The position numbers and the translations under genes are program-made. The notes beneath the pieces were generated by a model. The model searched no databases, had not been told where the DNA came from, and was given only the letters and a program-made list of their open reading frames with translations. DNA of 25,792 bases, taken from positions 1-25,792 of the forward strand of contig JBEKIF010000059.1 in assembly GCA_050011895.1 (NCBI GenBank), read 5' to 3'. The stretch is from DATBGO01 sp050011895. Its GTDB lineage: Bacteria; Actinomycetota; Actinomycetes; Streptosporangiales; Streptosporangiaceae. Shown here piece by piece: positions 13,909 through 21,813 of the stretch (within the stretch, counting starts at the first letter, position 1; each line of letters opens with the position of its first letter).

Positions 13909-15354
13909 TCATTTTGGCGCGGCAGGTGCTGGCCCCCGGGCGGCCTTCCAGAGGGCTGTCCTTGATCTGGTGTACTCGTCATAGTCGGCCGGGGACCGCA
14001 TCGCGGGCAAGACCAGCGCGGAGCGTAGCTGCTCGGCCGGAACTGGCAGCTCGGCCGTCAGCTGCGCGTCGACCTGCTGGATGTGGGAGACCTCGCCCGC
14101 GGCGGGATTGGCACCGCTGGAGACCGGCACCACGACACCAGCCAGCGGGTCGTCGGCGCGCGCCGCGCCGAGGGTGAGAGCGCCTCCGACATCAGGCGCG
14201 GCCGCGTCGCGCCTGGTCAGCGCGGGCAGCCCCCACCTGGTCTGGACCGTCTTCAGGACCGAGGTGTGGTCGAGCGGCACCGAGCCGTCCGCCACCCTGA
14301 ACACGGTTCCCGCCGGGATCAGCGGCGACACCAGCACGGCGGGTACCCGGACGCCGAATCGCGTGAAGTCAAAGCCGAACTCCCCTGGCGAGTCGTCGGG
14401 CGGGACCGCGCCGGACGGCGGCGGCACGTGGTCGTAACAGCCGCCATGCTCGTCATAGGTAATGATCAGGAGAGTCTCGCCCCAGCCAGGGCCGCCGCGC
14501 AGCGCGTAGTAGACATCGTGGATCAGCTTCTCGCCGAGCGAGACATCGTAGTTCGGGTGCTGGCTGTTCCCAGCTGATCCCCAGCTGGGCTCGAGGAAGG
14601 CATATGGCGGCAGCTGGCCGGCGGCCGCGTCGGCGGTGAAATCGGCGAAGGTGCCGAAGTTGGAGTCTGGGGCAGCTGTGGTGTCAGGGAAATTCTTGCG
14701 GGTCAGCGGCTCCTCGCTGTAACCGTAGATCTTCCAGCTCAGACTGTGCGCCGTCAGCAGGCCGAAGATGCTCTGGACCGTGTATGAGGCGGTGCCGTCG
14801 TTCATGTGGCCCTGGCTGGTTGCGGCGCAGGCGAAGGCCCGGTTGGGAAATGTCTGGGTGGGCACCGAACTGAACCAGTGATCGCAGACCGCATAGCCGC
14901 GGGCCAGGCCCGAAAGTACCGGGAGCGCCTCGGGCGTGAATGCCCCCATGATGCTCGCGGCGGTCGTGCCGGCCAGTACGCCGCGGCCCACCCGCTGGTC
15001 CCAGGCGATCGTGGCGTCGAAGTTGGTGACGAAGCCCTGGTTGGTCGCGACCGGCGGGACCGGCGCGTTGCCGCTGCCGAACAGCTGCGAATTGGTGTTG
15101 GCATACCCTTCGCCAGGGTCGGCTCCTGGCATGAAGTACGCGCCGGGATCGGTACCGTTGATCTTGAACACGGAGACGGGACTGCCGCTGGTGTCCGGGT
15201 TGGACTCGTGGCCCGTCAGCCCCTCGAAAGCGGATCCCGCCGTGGCGACGTTGCCCGAGTCGGCGTAGAGGAAACCGAGCAGGTTGTCGAAGGAGCGGTT
15301 CTCGAGCATGAGGTGCACGATGTGCTGGATGGCTGACAGCTGATTTCCTGGCAT
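13909..15354 (-). CDS. Phosphoesterase family protein (PF04185, phospholipase C/acid phosphatase type)
   Basis: A 481-residue protein starting at MPGNQLSAIQHIVHLMLENR. The metal-binding start motif ENRSFDNLLG, the DHWFSSVPTQTFPNRAFA segment and the second metal-site motif TYDEHGGCYDHVPPPSG identify the alkaline-phosphatase-like superfamily branch that includes non-haemolytic phospholipases C and acid phosphatase AcpA. It would hydrolyse phosphate esters such as phospholipids. Most relatives are exported by Tat; no signal peptide is visible here, so it may act in the cytoplasm or its true start is unusual. A promoter-like sequence about 95-120 bases upstream supports expression as a separate unit. 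Confidence 0.9.
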   Translation of the reverse strand: MPGNQLSAIQHIVHLMLENRSFDNLLGFLYADSGNVATAGSAFEGLTGHESNPDTSGSPVSVFKINGTDPGAYFMPGADPGEGYANTNSQLFGSGNAPVPPVATNQGFVTNFDATIAWDQRVGRGVLAGTTAASIMGAFTPEALPVLSGLARGYAVCDHWFSSVPTQTFPNRAFACAATSQGHMNDGTASYTVQSIFGLLTAHSLSWKIYGYSEEPLTRKNFPDTTAAPDSNFGTFADFTADAAAGQLPPYAFLEPSWGSAGNSQHPNYDVSLGEKLIHDVYYALRGGPGWGETLLIITYDEHGGCYDHVPPPSGAVPPDDSPGEFGFDFTRFGVRVPAVLVSPLIPAGTVFRVADGSVPLDHTSVLKTVQTRWGLPALTRRDAAAPDVGGALTLGAARADDPLAGVVVPVSSGANPAAGEVSHIQQVDAQLTAELPVPAEQLRSALVLPAMRSPADYDEYTRSRTALWKAARGPAPAAPK

Positions 15355-15818
15355 GGTTCCGCATTGTCAGGGCGACGTGATTCCCATGGCAAGGCCATTC
15401 GGTCAGGCTTTCGCGGGTCGTCACAGGCGAGCTGAATCCGCCATAGATATTCAGGTTATTAATTACCCCGATCAACCGATTCATGCCCGCTTCTCGGGCT
15501 AAGGAACGCAGACCCCGGCAGCCCGAGTTCTGGAACGACCGGGACGCCAGCCCCGCCTTACCTGGTGCCGTTCGCCAGTTCGGCGCTTGCAGCTTCCCCG
15601 TGCCAGCGGTGCCCGCTCGCGGGCGGCTGCTCGTTCCTCGCGTCAGCGGGCTGTCCGGCGCCGTAGTGACAGGCCGAGCCTGGAACCGAAGTCCCTGGTG
15701 GAGGCCGCGGGACCGGTGCGCGGCCAGCAGCAGACCTTTTCGCAGTGTTTGACTTGATATGTTTTGAAGATCATGGCTGTGCCGACTGGGCTAGTCCGTC
15801 GCCTTCTGAGAGGTCACA
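15355..15818. other. Divergent intergenic region
   Basis: A 464-base gap between the minus-strand phosphoesterase gene and the plus-strand PH-domain operon. The left part contains an AT-rich promoter-like block (15447-15475) and a small ATGGC-aag-GCCAT hairpin (15386-15398). The right part contains an AT-rich stretch with TTGACT near 15749 that could be the -35 of the PH-domain operon, without a clear -10. An ORF from 15483 to 15752 has no ribosome-binding site or recognisable sequence; I do not count it as a gene. Confidence 0.6.
15447..15475 (-). promoter_or_regulatory. Candidate promoter of the phosphoesterase gene
   Basis: On the minus strand TTGATC (15470-15475) and GAATAT (15447-15452) are separated by 17 bases, within an unusually AT-rich block in otherwise GC-rich DNA. 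Transcription would start near 15440, leaving a leader of about 85 bases. Part of the block (15456-15475) is almost repeated upstream of the DUF3040 gene. Confidence 0.4.
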
Positions 15819-16379
15819 GTGGCTGATGTAGAGCACGCAGGCGACCTCGCGCCGGGGTCGCGCCCGATGGGTTTAACCGAGCCAGGCTCGGTTGCGGAGG
15901 CCGGCGAGGACCCAGGCGTGCGGTGGCAGCGCCCGTCGCGGCGGCTGATGCGAGCCAGGCGCATTGAGGTCGCTGCGGTGACCGCGCCTGCCGCGCTGGC
16001 CGGCGGACTGATAGCAGGTTTCGCCGGATCACTATCGCTTGGCCTGGGCATCGGGCTCGGGCTGGTGGCGGCTGGGCTGCTGTGCGAGCGGTTCCTGGCC
16101 CGCCGCGTCGCCGCGTGGGGATATGCCGAGCGGAACGAAGACCTGATGGTCAGGCGCGGGGTGCTGATCCGCCGCCAGTCGGTCATCCCGTACGGGCGCA
16201 TGCAGTTCATCGACATCACCGCTGGCCCGGTGGAGCGGAGCCTCGGGCTCGCGACCGTGCGGATGCATACCGCCGCTGCGGCCAGCGACGCGCGCATCCC
16301 CGGGCTTGACCGCGCGCAAGCGGCGAAGCTGCGCGACCAGCTCGCCTCGCTCGGCGAGTCGCAGGCGGCCGGACTGTGA
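15819..16379 (+). CDS. Bacterial PH-domain membrane protein (YdbS-like)
   Basis: A 186-residue protein starting at GTG 15819 with GAGAGG upstream. After a variable N-terminus (about 1-45) there are two hydrophobic segments (about 47-90: VAAVTAPAALAGGLIAGFAG, then LSLGLGIGLGLVAAGLL). A bPH2 domain follows (about 97-180), with the hallmark RRGVLIRRQSVIPYGRMQFI DITAGPVERSLGLATV pattern. Proteins of this type come in pairs with a longer multi-domain partner, as here; the next gene starts within its stop codon (GTGA). The family is membrane-bound and proposed to act in envelope homeostasis, with no known enzymatic activity. Confidence 0.88.
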   Translation: MADVEHAGDLAPGSRPMGLTEPGSVAEAGEDPGVRWQRPSRRLMRARRIEVAAVTAPAALAGGLIAGFAGSLSLGLGIGLGLVAAGLLCERFLARRVAAWGYAERNEDLMVRRGVLIRRQSVIPYGRMQFIDITAGPVERSLGLATVRMHTAAAASDARIPGLDRAQAAKLRDQLASLGESQAAGL

Positions 16380-17833
16380 CGGGCTCGGCTGGCCCTCCCG
16401 GTTCGCCTAGCCCCCCTGATTCACGCGGCTCAGCGGGTACGCCCGGGCCAGCAGGCTCACCCGGCTCAGCCAGTTCACCAGCCTCGCCGGTGGCGCCTGG
16501 CGGGGGGTGGCACCGCCTGCATCCCCTGTCACCTGTCGTCCGCGCCGGGCGTCATCTGTTCACCATCGTGATCCTCTTGCTGGTCCTCTTCTTCGCCAAT
16601 CACAACGGGTCGGGCAGCGACCTGGTCTCTAACCTCGCCGTTATCGGCGTGGCACTCACCGGCGGCGTGGTGAGCTGGCTGGTCACCCGCTGGCAGCTGG
16701 CTGACGGCGTGTTGCGCATCGAGACCGGCCTGGTGCGCCGCCAGTCGCGGCGCTTCCCGCTCTCCCAGGTCCAGGCGATCGACGTGGTCCAGACCGGGCT
16801 AGCGCGAGTGCTCGGGCTCGCCGAGATCCGGCTGCGGATGGCGGGTGCCGACTCGTCGGGAGGGCGCCTGGCCAGCTTGCCGCTGGCGGACGCCGAGCAG
16901 CTTCGGCAGCAGCTCCTGGCGATCGCCAGGGCGCCGGGCGCTGCTGCCGCGCTGCCTGCCGCGGTCACCGCCGGCCGGGCTGTCGGAGTGAGCCGGGCCG
17001 GCGGGGGCGCCGGCGGCCCCGAGCGGGTGCTGTTCCGGGTCCAGTCCAGCCGGCTGGCCGGGGCTATCGCGTTGAGCGGGGCAGGCGCGTACGCGGCTGT
17101 CGTGATCGCGGCGCTGGTCGCGGCGGTCGCGGTGACCGGCAAATCCGGCGTCATCGCGCCATTCGTCCCGTTCGGGATCGGAGTCGTGGTCGCGCTCTGG
17201 CGGCGGTTCAACGGTGACTACGGCACCGTCGTCGCCGCGGCGGCTGACGGGCTGCGACTGCGCTCGGGGCTTGTGCAGACCACCGCGGAGACCATCCGGC
17301 CTGGGCGCGTGCAGTGCGTGCGGCTCGTCGAGCCGCTGATCTGGCGGGCGCTCGGCTGGTGCAGGCTCGAGGTCGACGTCGCCGGGCCGCGCCAGCGGCG
17401 GGAGAACAGGCCGGAGTCGCAGCGGCTGCGGGCGCTGGTCCCCGTCGGTTCGCGCGCGGAGGCGGATCAGATGATCAGCGAGCTGCTGAGCTCGCAACCC
17501 GAGCCGACCCGCCGCCCCCCGCGTGTTGCCCGCTGGAAAGCGCCGCTTACCTACCACTTCCTGGCGTGGGGCGGCGACGACCGCTACGTTGTGGCCTCGC
17601 GCGGCCGCCTCTGCCGCAAGACGACCTGGGTCCCGCTGGAGAAGCTGCAGAGCGTCCGCTGGGTGCAGGGTCCTATCCAGCGCAGGCTCGGGCTCGCCTC
17701 GGTGCGGCTCGACGTCGCGGGCAAGCGGGTCACCGCGAACCTCGAGGACCGTGACACCGCCGAGGCACATGAGGCCTTCGGCCGGCTGCCCGACCTGGCC
17801 CGCAAGGCGCGCGCTCGCGGGCGAGCCGCGTAG
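16376..17833 (+). CDS. Multi-domain bacterial PH-domain membrane protein (YdbT-like)
   Basis: A 485-residue protein starting at GTG 16376, overlapping the YdbS-like gene by four bases. Residues 1-45 are a Gly/Pro/Ser-rich tail. Two membrane segments follow (about 63-105), then a first bPH2 domain (LRIETGLVRRQSRRFPLSQV then QAIDVVQTGLARVLGLAEI). A second membrane pair lies at about 227-280, then a second bPH2 (LRLRSGLVQTTAETIRPGRV). A third bPH2-type segment is near the C-terminus (TTWVPLEKLQSVRWVQGPIQ then RRLGLASVRLDV). This layout matches the YdbT type. Together with its neighbour it probably forms one membrane complex; function is not established. It converges on the MreB-like gene with 59 bases between stops, including a short imperfect inverted repeat. 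Confidence 0.88.
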   Translation: MTGSAGPPGSPSPPDSRGSAGTPGPAGSPGSASSPASPVAPGGGWHRLHPLSPVVRAGRHLFTIVILLLVLFFANHNGSGSDLVSNLAVIGVALTGGVVSWLVTRWQLADGVLRIETGLVRRQSRRFPLSQVQAIDVVQTGLARVLGLAEIRLRMAGADSSGGRLASLPLADAEQLRQQLLAIARAPGAAAALPAAVTAGRAVGVSRAGGGAGGPERVLFRVQSSRLAGAIALSGAGAYAAVVIAALVAAVAVTGKSGVIAPFVPFGIGVVVALWRRFNGDYGTVVAAAADGLRLRSGLVQTTAETIRPGRVQCVRLVEPLIWRALGWCRLEVDVAGPRQRRENRPESQRLRALVPVGSRAEADQMISELLSSQPEPTRRPPRVARWKAPLTYHFLAWGGDDRYVVASRGRLCRKTTWVPLEKLQSVRWVQGPIQRRLGLASVRLDVAGKRVTANLEDRDTAEAHEAFGRLPDLARKARARGRAA

Positions 17834-17892
17834 CCGGGTCTGGTCACCTGAGGTAACAGCCCGCAGCTGTGGCCCACGGCGGCCGGTCGTTC

Positions 17893-18900
17893 TCAGCCGG
17901 CCTGGGCTCTGCCCAGCAGATCGCCATGTTCGAGGATCTCGGCTGCGCCACGGATGACGCACCGCAGCGGGTCGTCGACGACGAGAGCAGGGATGCCGCT
18001 TGTCGCCTCGATCCTGGCCGCCAGGCCCGGTAGCAGGGCGCCGCCCCCGGCGAGCCGGATCTTTCCCCGGACCACGTCCTCGGCGAGGTTGGGCGGGATC
18101 CCCGACAGCATCTCCTGCACCGAGCCGACAATCGTCGCCACTGGATTCTCGAGCGCCGCGGCCACCAGCCGCCCCGGCACGTCCTCCACGCGGGGCATCC
18201 GGCGCGCAGCGTCGATGCCGACAACCTCCAGCCAGCCGGCCGCGCCGTCGCTGTCGGCGAGCCCGAGGGTCATCTTCAGGTTCCTGGCGGCATTACGGCC
18301 GAGCAGCAGGCCGAACTCGTTCTTGACGGCATGCACGATCGCCTCGTCCATGGCGTTGCCGCCGAGGCGCAGCGACTGGGAGCGCACCAGGTGACCGCCG
18401 GCCACCACGGCTGCCTCGGTGGTCCCGCCGCCGATGTCCACGATGAAGGCGCCGGTCCCGTCAGCGAGGTCGAAACCCGCGCCCGCGGCGGCCGCGACAG
18501 GCTCGTCGATGAGCCTGACCCTGCAGTGCGGCCTTGTCGCTTCAGCTGCGGCCGCCAGGGACCGGCGCTCCACCTCGGTCGCGCCAGTCGGCACGCAGAT
18601 GACTGCCGATGGCCGCAGCAGGCCGCGACGGACGCGAGCCTGGCGCAGGAACGCCTGCAGCATTGCTGTCGCCGCGTCCAGGTCGGCGATGACCCCGTCC
18701 CTGAGCGGGTGGATCACCTCGAGCTCCAGGGGCTCCTTCCCGGCCAGCGCATCCGCGGCGCCGCCAACGGCGGTCACCACGCCGGTCGCCCTGTCGATGG
18801 CGATCGCTGAGGGCTCCTCGACAACCAGCCCACGGCCGACGATGCTGACCAGAGTGTTTACCGTGCCTAGGTCGATCGCGACGCCCGCGCGCAACCGCAT
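17893..18900 (-). CDS. MreB/Mbl-like actin-family protein
   Basis: A 335-residue cytoplasmic protein of the actin/Hsp70 ATPase superfamily, about the usual MreB length. Nucleotide-binding motifs: phosphate 1 AIDLGTVNTLVSI (Ala to Val in the usual LGTANT), VIHPLRDGVIADLDAATAML, CVPTGATEVERRSL, DEPVAAAAGAGFDL, phosphate 2 FIVDIGGGTTEAAVV, GGNAMDEAIVHAVKNEFGLL, and the adenosine motif RLAGGGALLPGLAARIEATS. MreB forms membrane-associated filaments that organise cell-wall synthesis; in mycelial actinomycetes it acts mainly in spore-wall assembly. No mreC, mreD or rodA lies next to it, so this is probably an extra paralogue rather than the main mreB. The start has GGCAGG upstream. A 60-residue ORF ends 26 bases before it. 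Confidence 0.87.
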   Translation of the reverse strand: MRLRAGVAIDLGTVNTLVSIVGRGLVVEEPSAIAIDRATGVVTAVGGAADALAGKEPLELEVIHPLRDGVIADLDAATAMLQAFLRQARVRRGLLRPSAVICVPTGATEVERRSLAAAAEATRPHCRVRLIDEPVAAAAGAGFDLADGTGAFIVDIGGGTTEAAVVAGGHLVRSQSLRLGGNAMDEAIVHAVKNEFGLLLGRNAARNLKMTLGLADSDGAAGWLEVVGIDAARRMPRVEDVPGRLVAAALENPVATIVGSVQEMLSGIPPNLAEDVVRGKIRLAGGGALLPGLAARIEATSGIPALVVDDPLRCVIRGAAEILEHGDLLGRAQAG

Positions 18901-18926
18901 GGAACCTGCCCTTCTGGGGAGTCGAG

Positions 18927-19109
18927 CTACCTGGTTCTCGGCATATTGACCTCGGCGGCGGGCGGCAGTTCGAACATCGACCCTGATGGCGACGCCGAAC
19001 CGGGCCCGATCCGCAAGCTGGCCGGGTCCGAGGCGACCTTCACCTGGCCGAGGATGCCGTGGGCGGTCGTGCAGATACCGATAACGGCCGGGCGGCTGTC
19101 TGCGGTCAT
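18927..19109 (-). CDS. Small hypothetical protein upstream of the MreB-like gene
   Basis: A 60-residue ORF starting MTADSRPAVIGICTTAHGIL. The ATG at 19109 has GGAGG five bases upstream; the same frame could begin at ATG 19187, but codon bias is much weaker there. From 19109 third positions are strongly G/C, in favour of real coding. The sequence has no signal peptide or membrane segment and I do not recognise a family; the C-terminal half (SGSMFELPPAAEVNMPRTR) is polar. It is followed after 26 bases by the MreB-like gene on the same strand, so the two are probably co-transcribed. Confidence 0.55.
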   Translation of the reverse strand: MTADSRPAVIGICTTAHGILGQVKVASDPASLRIGPGSASPSGSMFELPPAAEVNMPRTR

Positions 19110-19251
19110 CGCGGCCTCCAGGGGCCTCGCAGCGAGACGAACGGATCGCGGCGTTTCCGCCGCCGAGGATATGACGTACGTGACCATATCGCCGGGTCCG
19201 TCCTGGCCGGCTCTCCGGGCTCGCCCCTAGCCACCTCCGGCGCGCTGCGGG

Positions 19252-19953
19252 TCAGGTCAGGCGCCGCTCGGCCGCCCACCGGGTCAGCTGGTGGCGCGTC
19301 GAGAGCTGGAGCTTCCGCAGCACCGACGAAACGTGGCTCTCCACCGTCTTCGCGGAGATGTAAAGATCGCGGGCGATCTCCTTGTAGGTGTAGCCACGGG
19401 CAATCAGGCGGAGCACCTCCCGTTCCCTTGGGGTCAGCTGGTCGAGTTCAGGATCGAAGGACGGCGGGCCGGCAGCCGCGGCCGGGGGAAGAGCGGCGAA
19501 GGCGTCCAGGACGAACCCCGCCAGCCTGGGCGAGAAGACCGCATCTCCGGCGGCGACCCGGCGCACCGCAGCCACCAGGTCGGCGCCGGAGATCGTCTTC
19601 GTTACGTAGCCGCGCGCGCCCGACCGGATGACGGCGATCACGTCCTCGGGAGCGTCTGAGGCGGATAGGGCGAGAAAGCGCACTTGCGGCTGGGTCGCCT
19701 TGATCGCCGTCACCACCAGGTCGCCGCCGCCGCCCGGCAGGTGCACGTCGAGGAGCACGACGTCGGGACGCGCCGCGGCGATCAGGGCGATCGCCGGCTC
19801 GACGTCATCCGCCTCGCCGACGACCTCGACCTGGCCGCCGAGTTCGGATCGGACCCCAGAACGGAACAAGGCATGATCGTCGACGATGAAAACCCGCGGC
19901 CGGTCGCCGCCCGGGGCGCCCGGGCCCGGGTAGTTCATGCCCGGGCTGTTCAT
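19252..19953 (-). CDS. LuxR/NarL-family response regulator
   Basis: A 233-residue two-component regulator. The receiver domain (about 19-135) has the acidic pair D25-D26 in VFIVDDHALF, phosphoacceptor D69 in VVLLDVHLPG, a switch Ser in LALSASDA, and the Lys in GYVTKTISGADL. The LuxR-type HTH is at about 168-230 (LTPREREVLRLIARGYTYKE, YISAKTVESHVSSVLRKLQL). It should be phosphorylated by the kinase encoded immediately upstream: the ATG overlaps the kinase stop (ATGA). A second in-frame ATG 15 bases inside is a possible alternative start. Likely targets include the divergent PspC and DUF1707 genes, by analogy with other PspC-kinase loci. Confidence 0.93.
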   Translation of the reverse strand: MNSPGMNYPGPGAPGGDRPRVFIVDDHALFRSGVRSELGGQVEVVGEADDVEPAIALIAAARPDVVLLDVHLPGGGGDLVVTAIKATQPQVRFLALSASDAPEDVIAVIRSGARGYVTKTISGADLVAAVRRVAAGDAVFSPRLAGFVLDAFAALPPAAAAGPPSFDPELDQLTPREREVLRLIARGYTYKEIARDLYISAKTVESHVSSVLRKLQLSTRHQLTRWAAERRLT

Positions 19954-21341
19954 GCCCGGCTCGGCTGGCGTTCCCCGGCGGCTCGGGGCATCCGCAGGGA
20001 CACCTCGGTGCCCTCGCCCTGGACGCTACGGACCGCCGCGGAACCGCCGCGGCGGGCCATCCTGGCGTGGACGGACTCGGCGAGCCCCTTCCGGTCGCCG
20101 GGCACGTCCGCGGGGTCGAACCCGCGCCCGCGATCCCGCACGAACAGGGACACCTCCGTCGGCTCGACCTCGGCAAAGAGCGAGACGACGCTGGCGCCTG
20201 ACCATTTGACGGCATTGACCGTTGCCTCCCTGGCCGCCGCCAGCAGGGCGGCCAGGTTGTCGTCAAGCGCGCAATCCCCGACAGTGACGGCCTCGACAGG
20301 TACCCCGTGCCGAGCCTCCACGTCCTGCTGGATGAGCCGCACGCCGGCGGCGAGGGTCATGTCCTGGTCGTCCACCGAGCCGGGCGCCCGCCCGTCGAAC
20401 AGCCAGGAGCGCAGTTCGCGCTCCTGGGCCCGGGCGAGCTGGATGACCTGCTGCGGCTGGTCCGCCCGGAGCTGGATCAGGGCGAGCGTCTGCAGGACCG
20501 AGTCATGGACCCGCGCGGCCATGTCGGCCCGCTCTTCCGCCCGGACCCTGGCCTGACGCTCGACGACGAGGTCGCGCGCGATGCGCAGCCACCACGGGCC
20601 GAGCACTACCACGATGGCGGCCACCACCAGTGCCGCACCGCCCAGCGGCCGCAGCGAGAGGTGCTTCGGGTGCCCCGACAGCAGGACGATGAGGCCGCCC
20701 GCCAGCAGCAGGCTCGCGATCGCTGCGCGCAGCCCGATCGCCGATCGCTTGCCTCCGGTCACGCCCAGCAGCGGCTCGGCGAGGCGGCGGAGCACCGCCT
20801 GCTCGTCCGCGGGCGCGTTCCTCCAGATCAGCACGATGCCGGCCAGGCTGATGACGAGCGGCCAGGCGATCGAGTTGAGCCATCTCGCGCCGAGCACGGA
20901 CGCGATGACCAGCATCATGACGAGGACCGAACTGGCCCCGGCGGCGAGCGTGATACCCCGCCGGTCGGTCATTGCCTTGCTCGCGATGTTGTTATCGCTG
21001 CCGACGGCCGGTATCAGCAGCCAGGCCAGGACATAGGCGGCCACGCCGACGCCGCCCAGCCCGGTGAGCACGAACGCGATTCGCACGGCCGTGACGTCGA
21101 TGCCGGTGCGGGCCGCCAGGCCGGCCGCGACCCCGCCGGCGAGCCGGTCATCCGGCCGGCGCCGCAGCGGCCCGCTGCTGCGGGGGCCGCGCCGCCACCA
21201 CCCTGGACCGCGCCCGCCGAGGTGCCGGTCGGGCCAGCGCTGCTGCGGCGCTGCGTCGCTATCCGGCCGCAAGTCCCGCCAGGGAGTGCCGTCGGGGCGG
21301 TCGGTGCGCCAGTGCGACGGGGACCGGGTTTGCTCTTCCAC
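19950..21341 (-). CDS. PspC-domain sensor histidine kinase
   Basis: A 463-residue membrane kinase. An Arg/Pro-rich N-terminus is followed by a PspC domain (about 58-112: RRRPDDRLAGGVAAGLAART, VRIAFVLTGLGGVGVAAYVL) and further membrane segments at about 130-150, 156-172, 203-222 and 233-252. The HisKA_3 dimerisation domain carries the phosphorylated His at about 279 (MAARVHDSVLQTLALIQL). The HATPase_c domain has AAREATVNAVKWSGA (N box), VRDRGRGFDPADVPGDRKGL (G1) and a final GTEVSLRMP. PspC regions respond to membrane stress, so the kinase probably monitors envelope integrity. The unit is divergent from a stand-alone PspC gene, with a 130-base shared control region. Confidence 0.93.
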   Translation of the reverse strand: MEEQTRSPSHWRTDRPDGTPWRDLRPDSDAAPQQRWPDRHLGGRGPGWWRRGPRSSGPLRRRPDDRLAGGVAAGLAARTGIDVTAVRIAFVLTGLGGVGVAAYVLAWLLIPAVGSDNNIASKAMTDRRGITLAAGASSVLVMMLVIASVLGARWLNSIAWPLVISLAGIVLIWRNAPADEQAVLRRLAEPLLGVTGGKRSAIGLRAAIASLLLAGGLIVLLSGHPKHLSLRPLGGAALVVAAIVVVLGPWWLRIARDLVVERQARVRAEERADMAARVHDSVLQTLALIQLRADQPQQVIQLARAQERELRSWLFDGRAPGSVDDQDMTLAAGVRLIQQDVEARHGVPVEAVTVGDCALDDNLAALLAAAREATVNAVKWSGASVVSLFAEVEPTEVSLFVRDRGRGFDPADVPGDRKGLAESVHARMARRGGSAAVRSVQGEGTEVSLRMPRAAGERQPSRA

Positions 21342-21387
21342 TCCTCCATCATCGCGCCATTCCGGTCCGCGCGCCTATCCGGCAAAC

Positions 21388-21415
21388 CCCTGACCTTGCC
21401 GCCGGGGTATCAGGG
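21388..21415. promoter_or_regulatory. Inverted repeat in the kinase/PspC divergent control region
   Basis: CCCTGA and TCAGGG form 6-bp arms separated by 16 bases, in the middle of the 130-base gap between the divergent kinase and PspC genes. The arms can be extended (ACCCCTGA against TCAGGGT) if one extra C is allowed. It is a candidate binding site for the LuxR-type regulator of the same locus; the symmetry is modest. Confidence 0.3.
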
Positions 21416-21471
21416 TCGGATCGGTGGTCTTCCCGATGGTGTGGCGGACCTGGCGGCGGCACGCTGGAGAC

Positions 21472-21762
21472 ATGGACACGACAACTGACACCCAGACAGC
21501 CACGAATGCCGAACCCGGCAACCACGCTCAGCCGCTGTGCCGCCCCATCGAGGATCGCATGCTGGCCGGGGTCGCCATCGGCATCGCCCGCTACCTACGC
21601 GTCGACGTGAACCTCGTCCGCATCGCCTTCGCCGTCCTTACCGTCGTAGGCGGCGCCGGCCTGCCCATCTACCTCGCCGGCTGGCTGCTCATCCCCGAGG
21701 AGGGCGCGGAGCAGTCCATCGCGGGCCAGTTCATCCAGTCCCGGCAGGCCAGGTCGCATTGA
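21472..21762 (+). CDS. Stand-alone PspC-domain protein
   Basis: A 96-residue membrane protein. I place the start at ATG 21472 (MDTTTDTQTATNAEPGNHAQ) because GGAG precedes it closely; the longer frame from 21424 lies in the promoter region. The PspC domain is complete: RPIEDRMLAGVAIGIARYLR, VDVNLVRIAFAVLTVVGGAG, LPIYLAGWLLIPEEG. In Gram-positive bacteria PspC proteins take part in the envelope-stress response. The gene is divergent from the PspC-kinase operon, suggesting that it is part of the stimulus path or output of that system. Confidence 0.92.
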   Translation: MDTTTDTQTATNAEPGNHAQPLCRPIEDRMLAGVAIGIARYLRVDVNLVRIAFAVLTVVGGAGLPIYLAGWLLIPEEGAEQSIAGQFIQSRQARSH

Positions 21763-21813
21763 CCGCCGGGCCGAGGGTCACACCGACCATACGACCGAGG
21801 AGGTCGCATCGAC

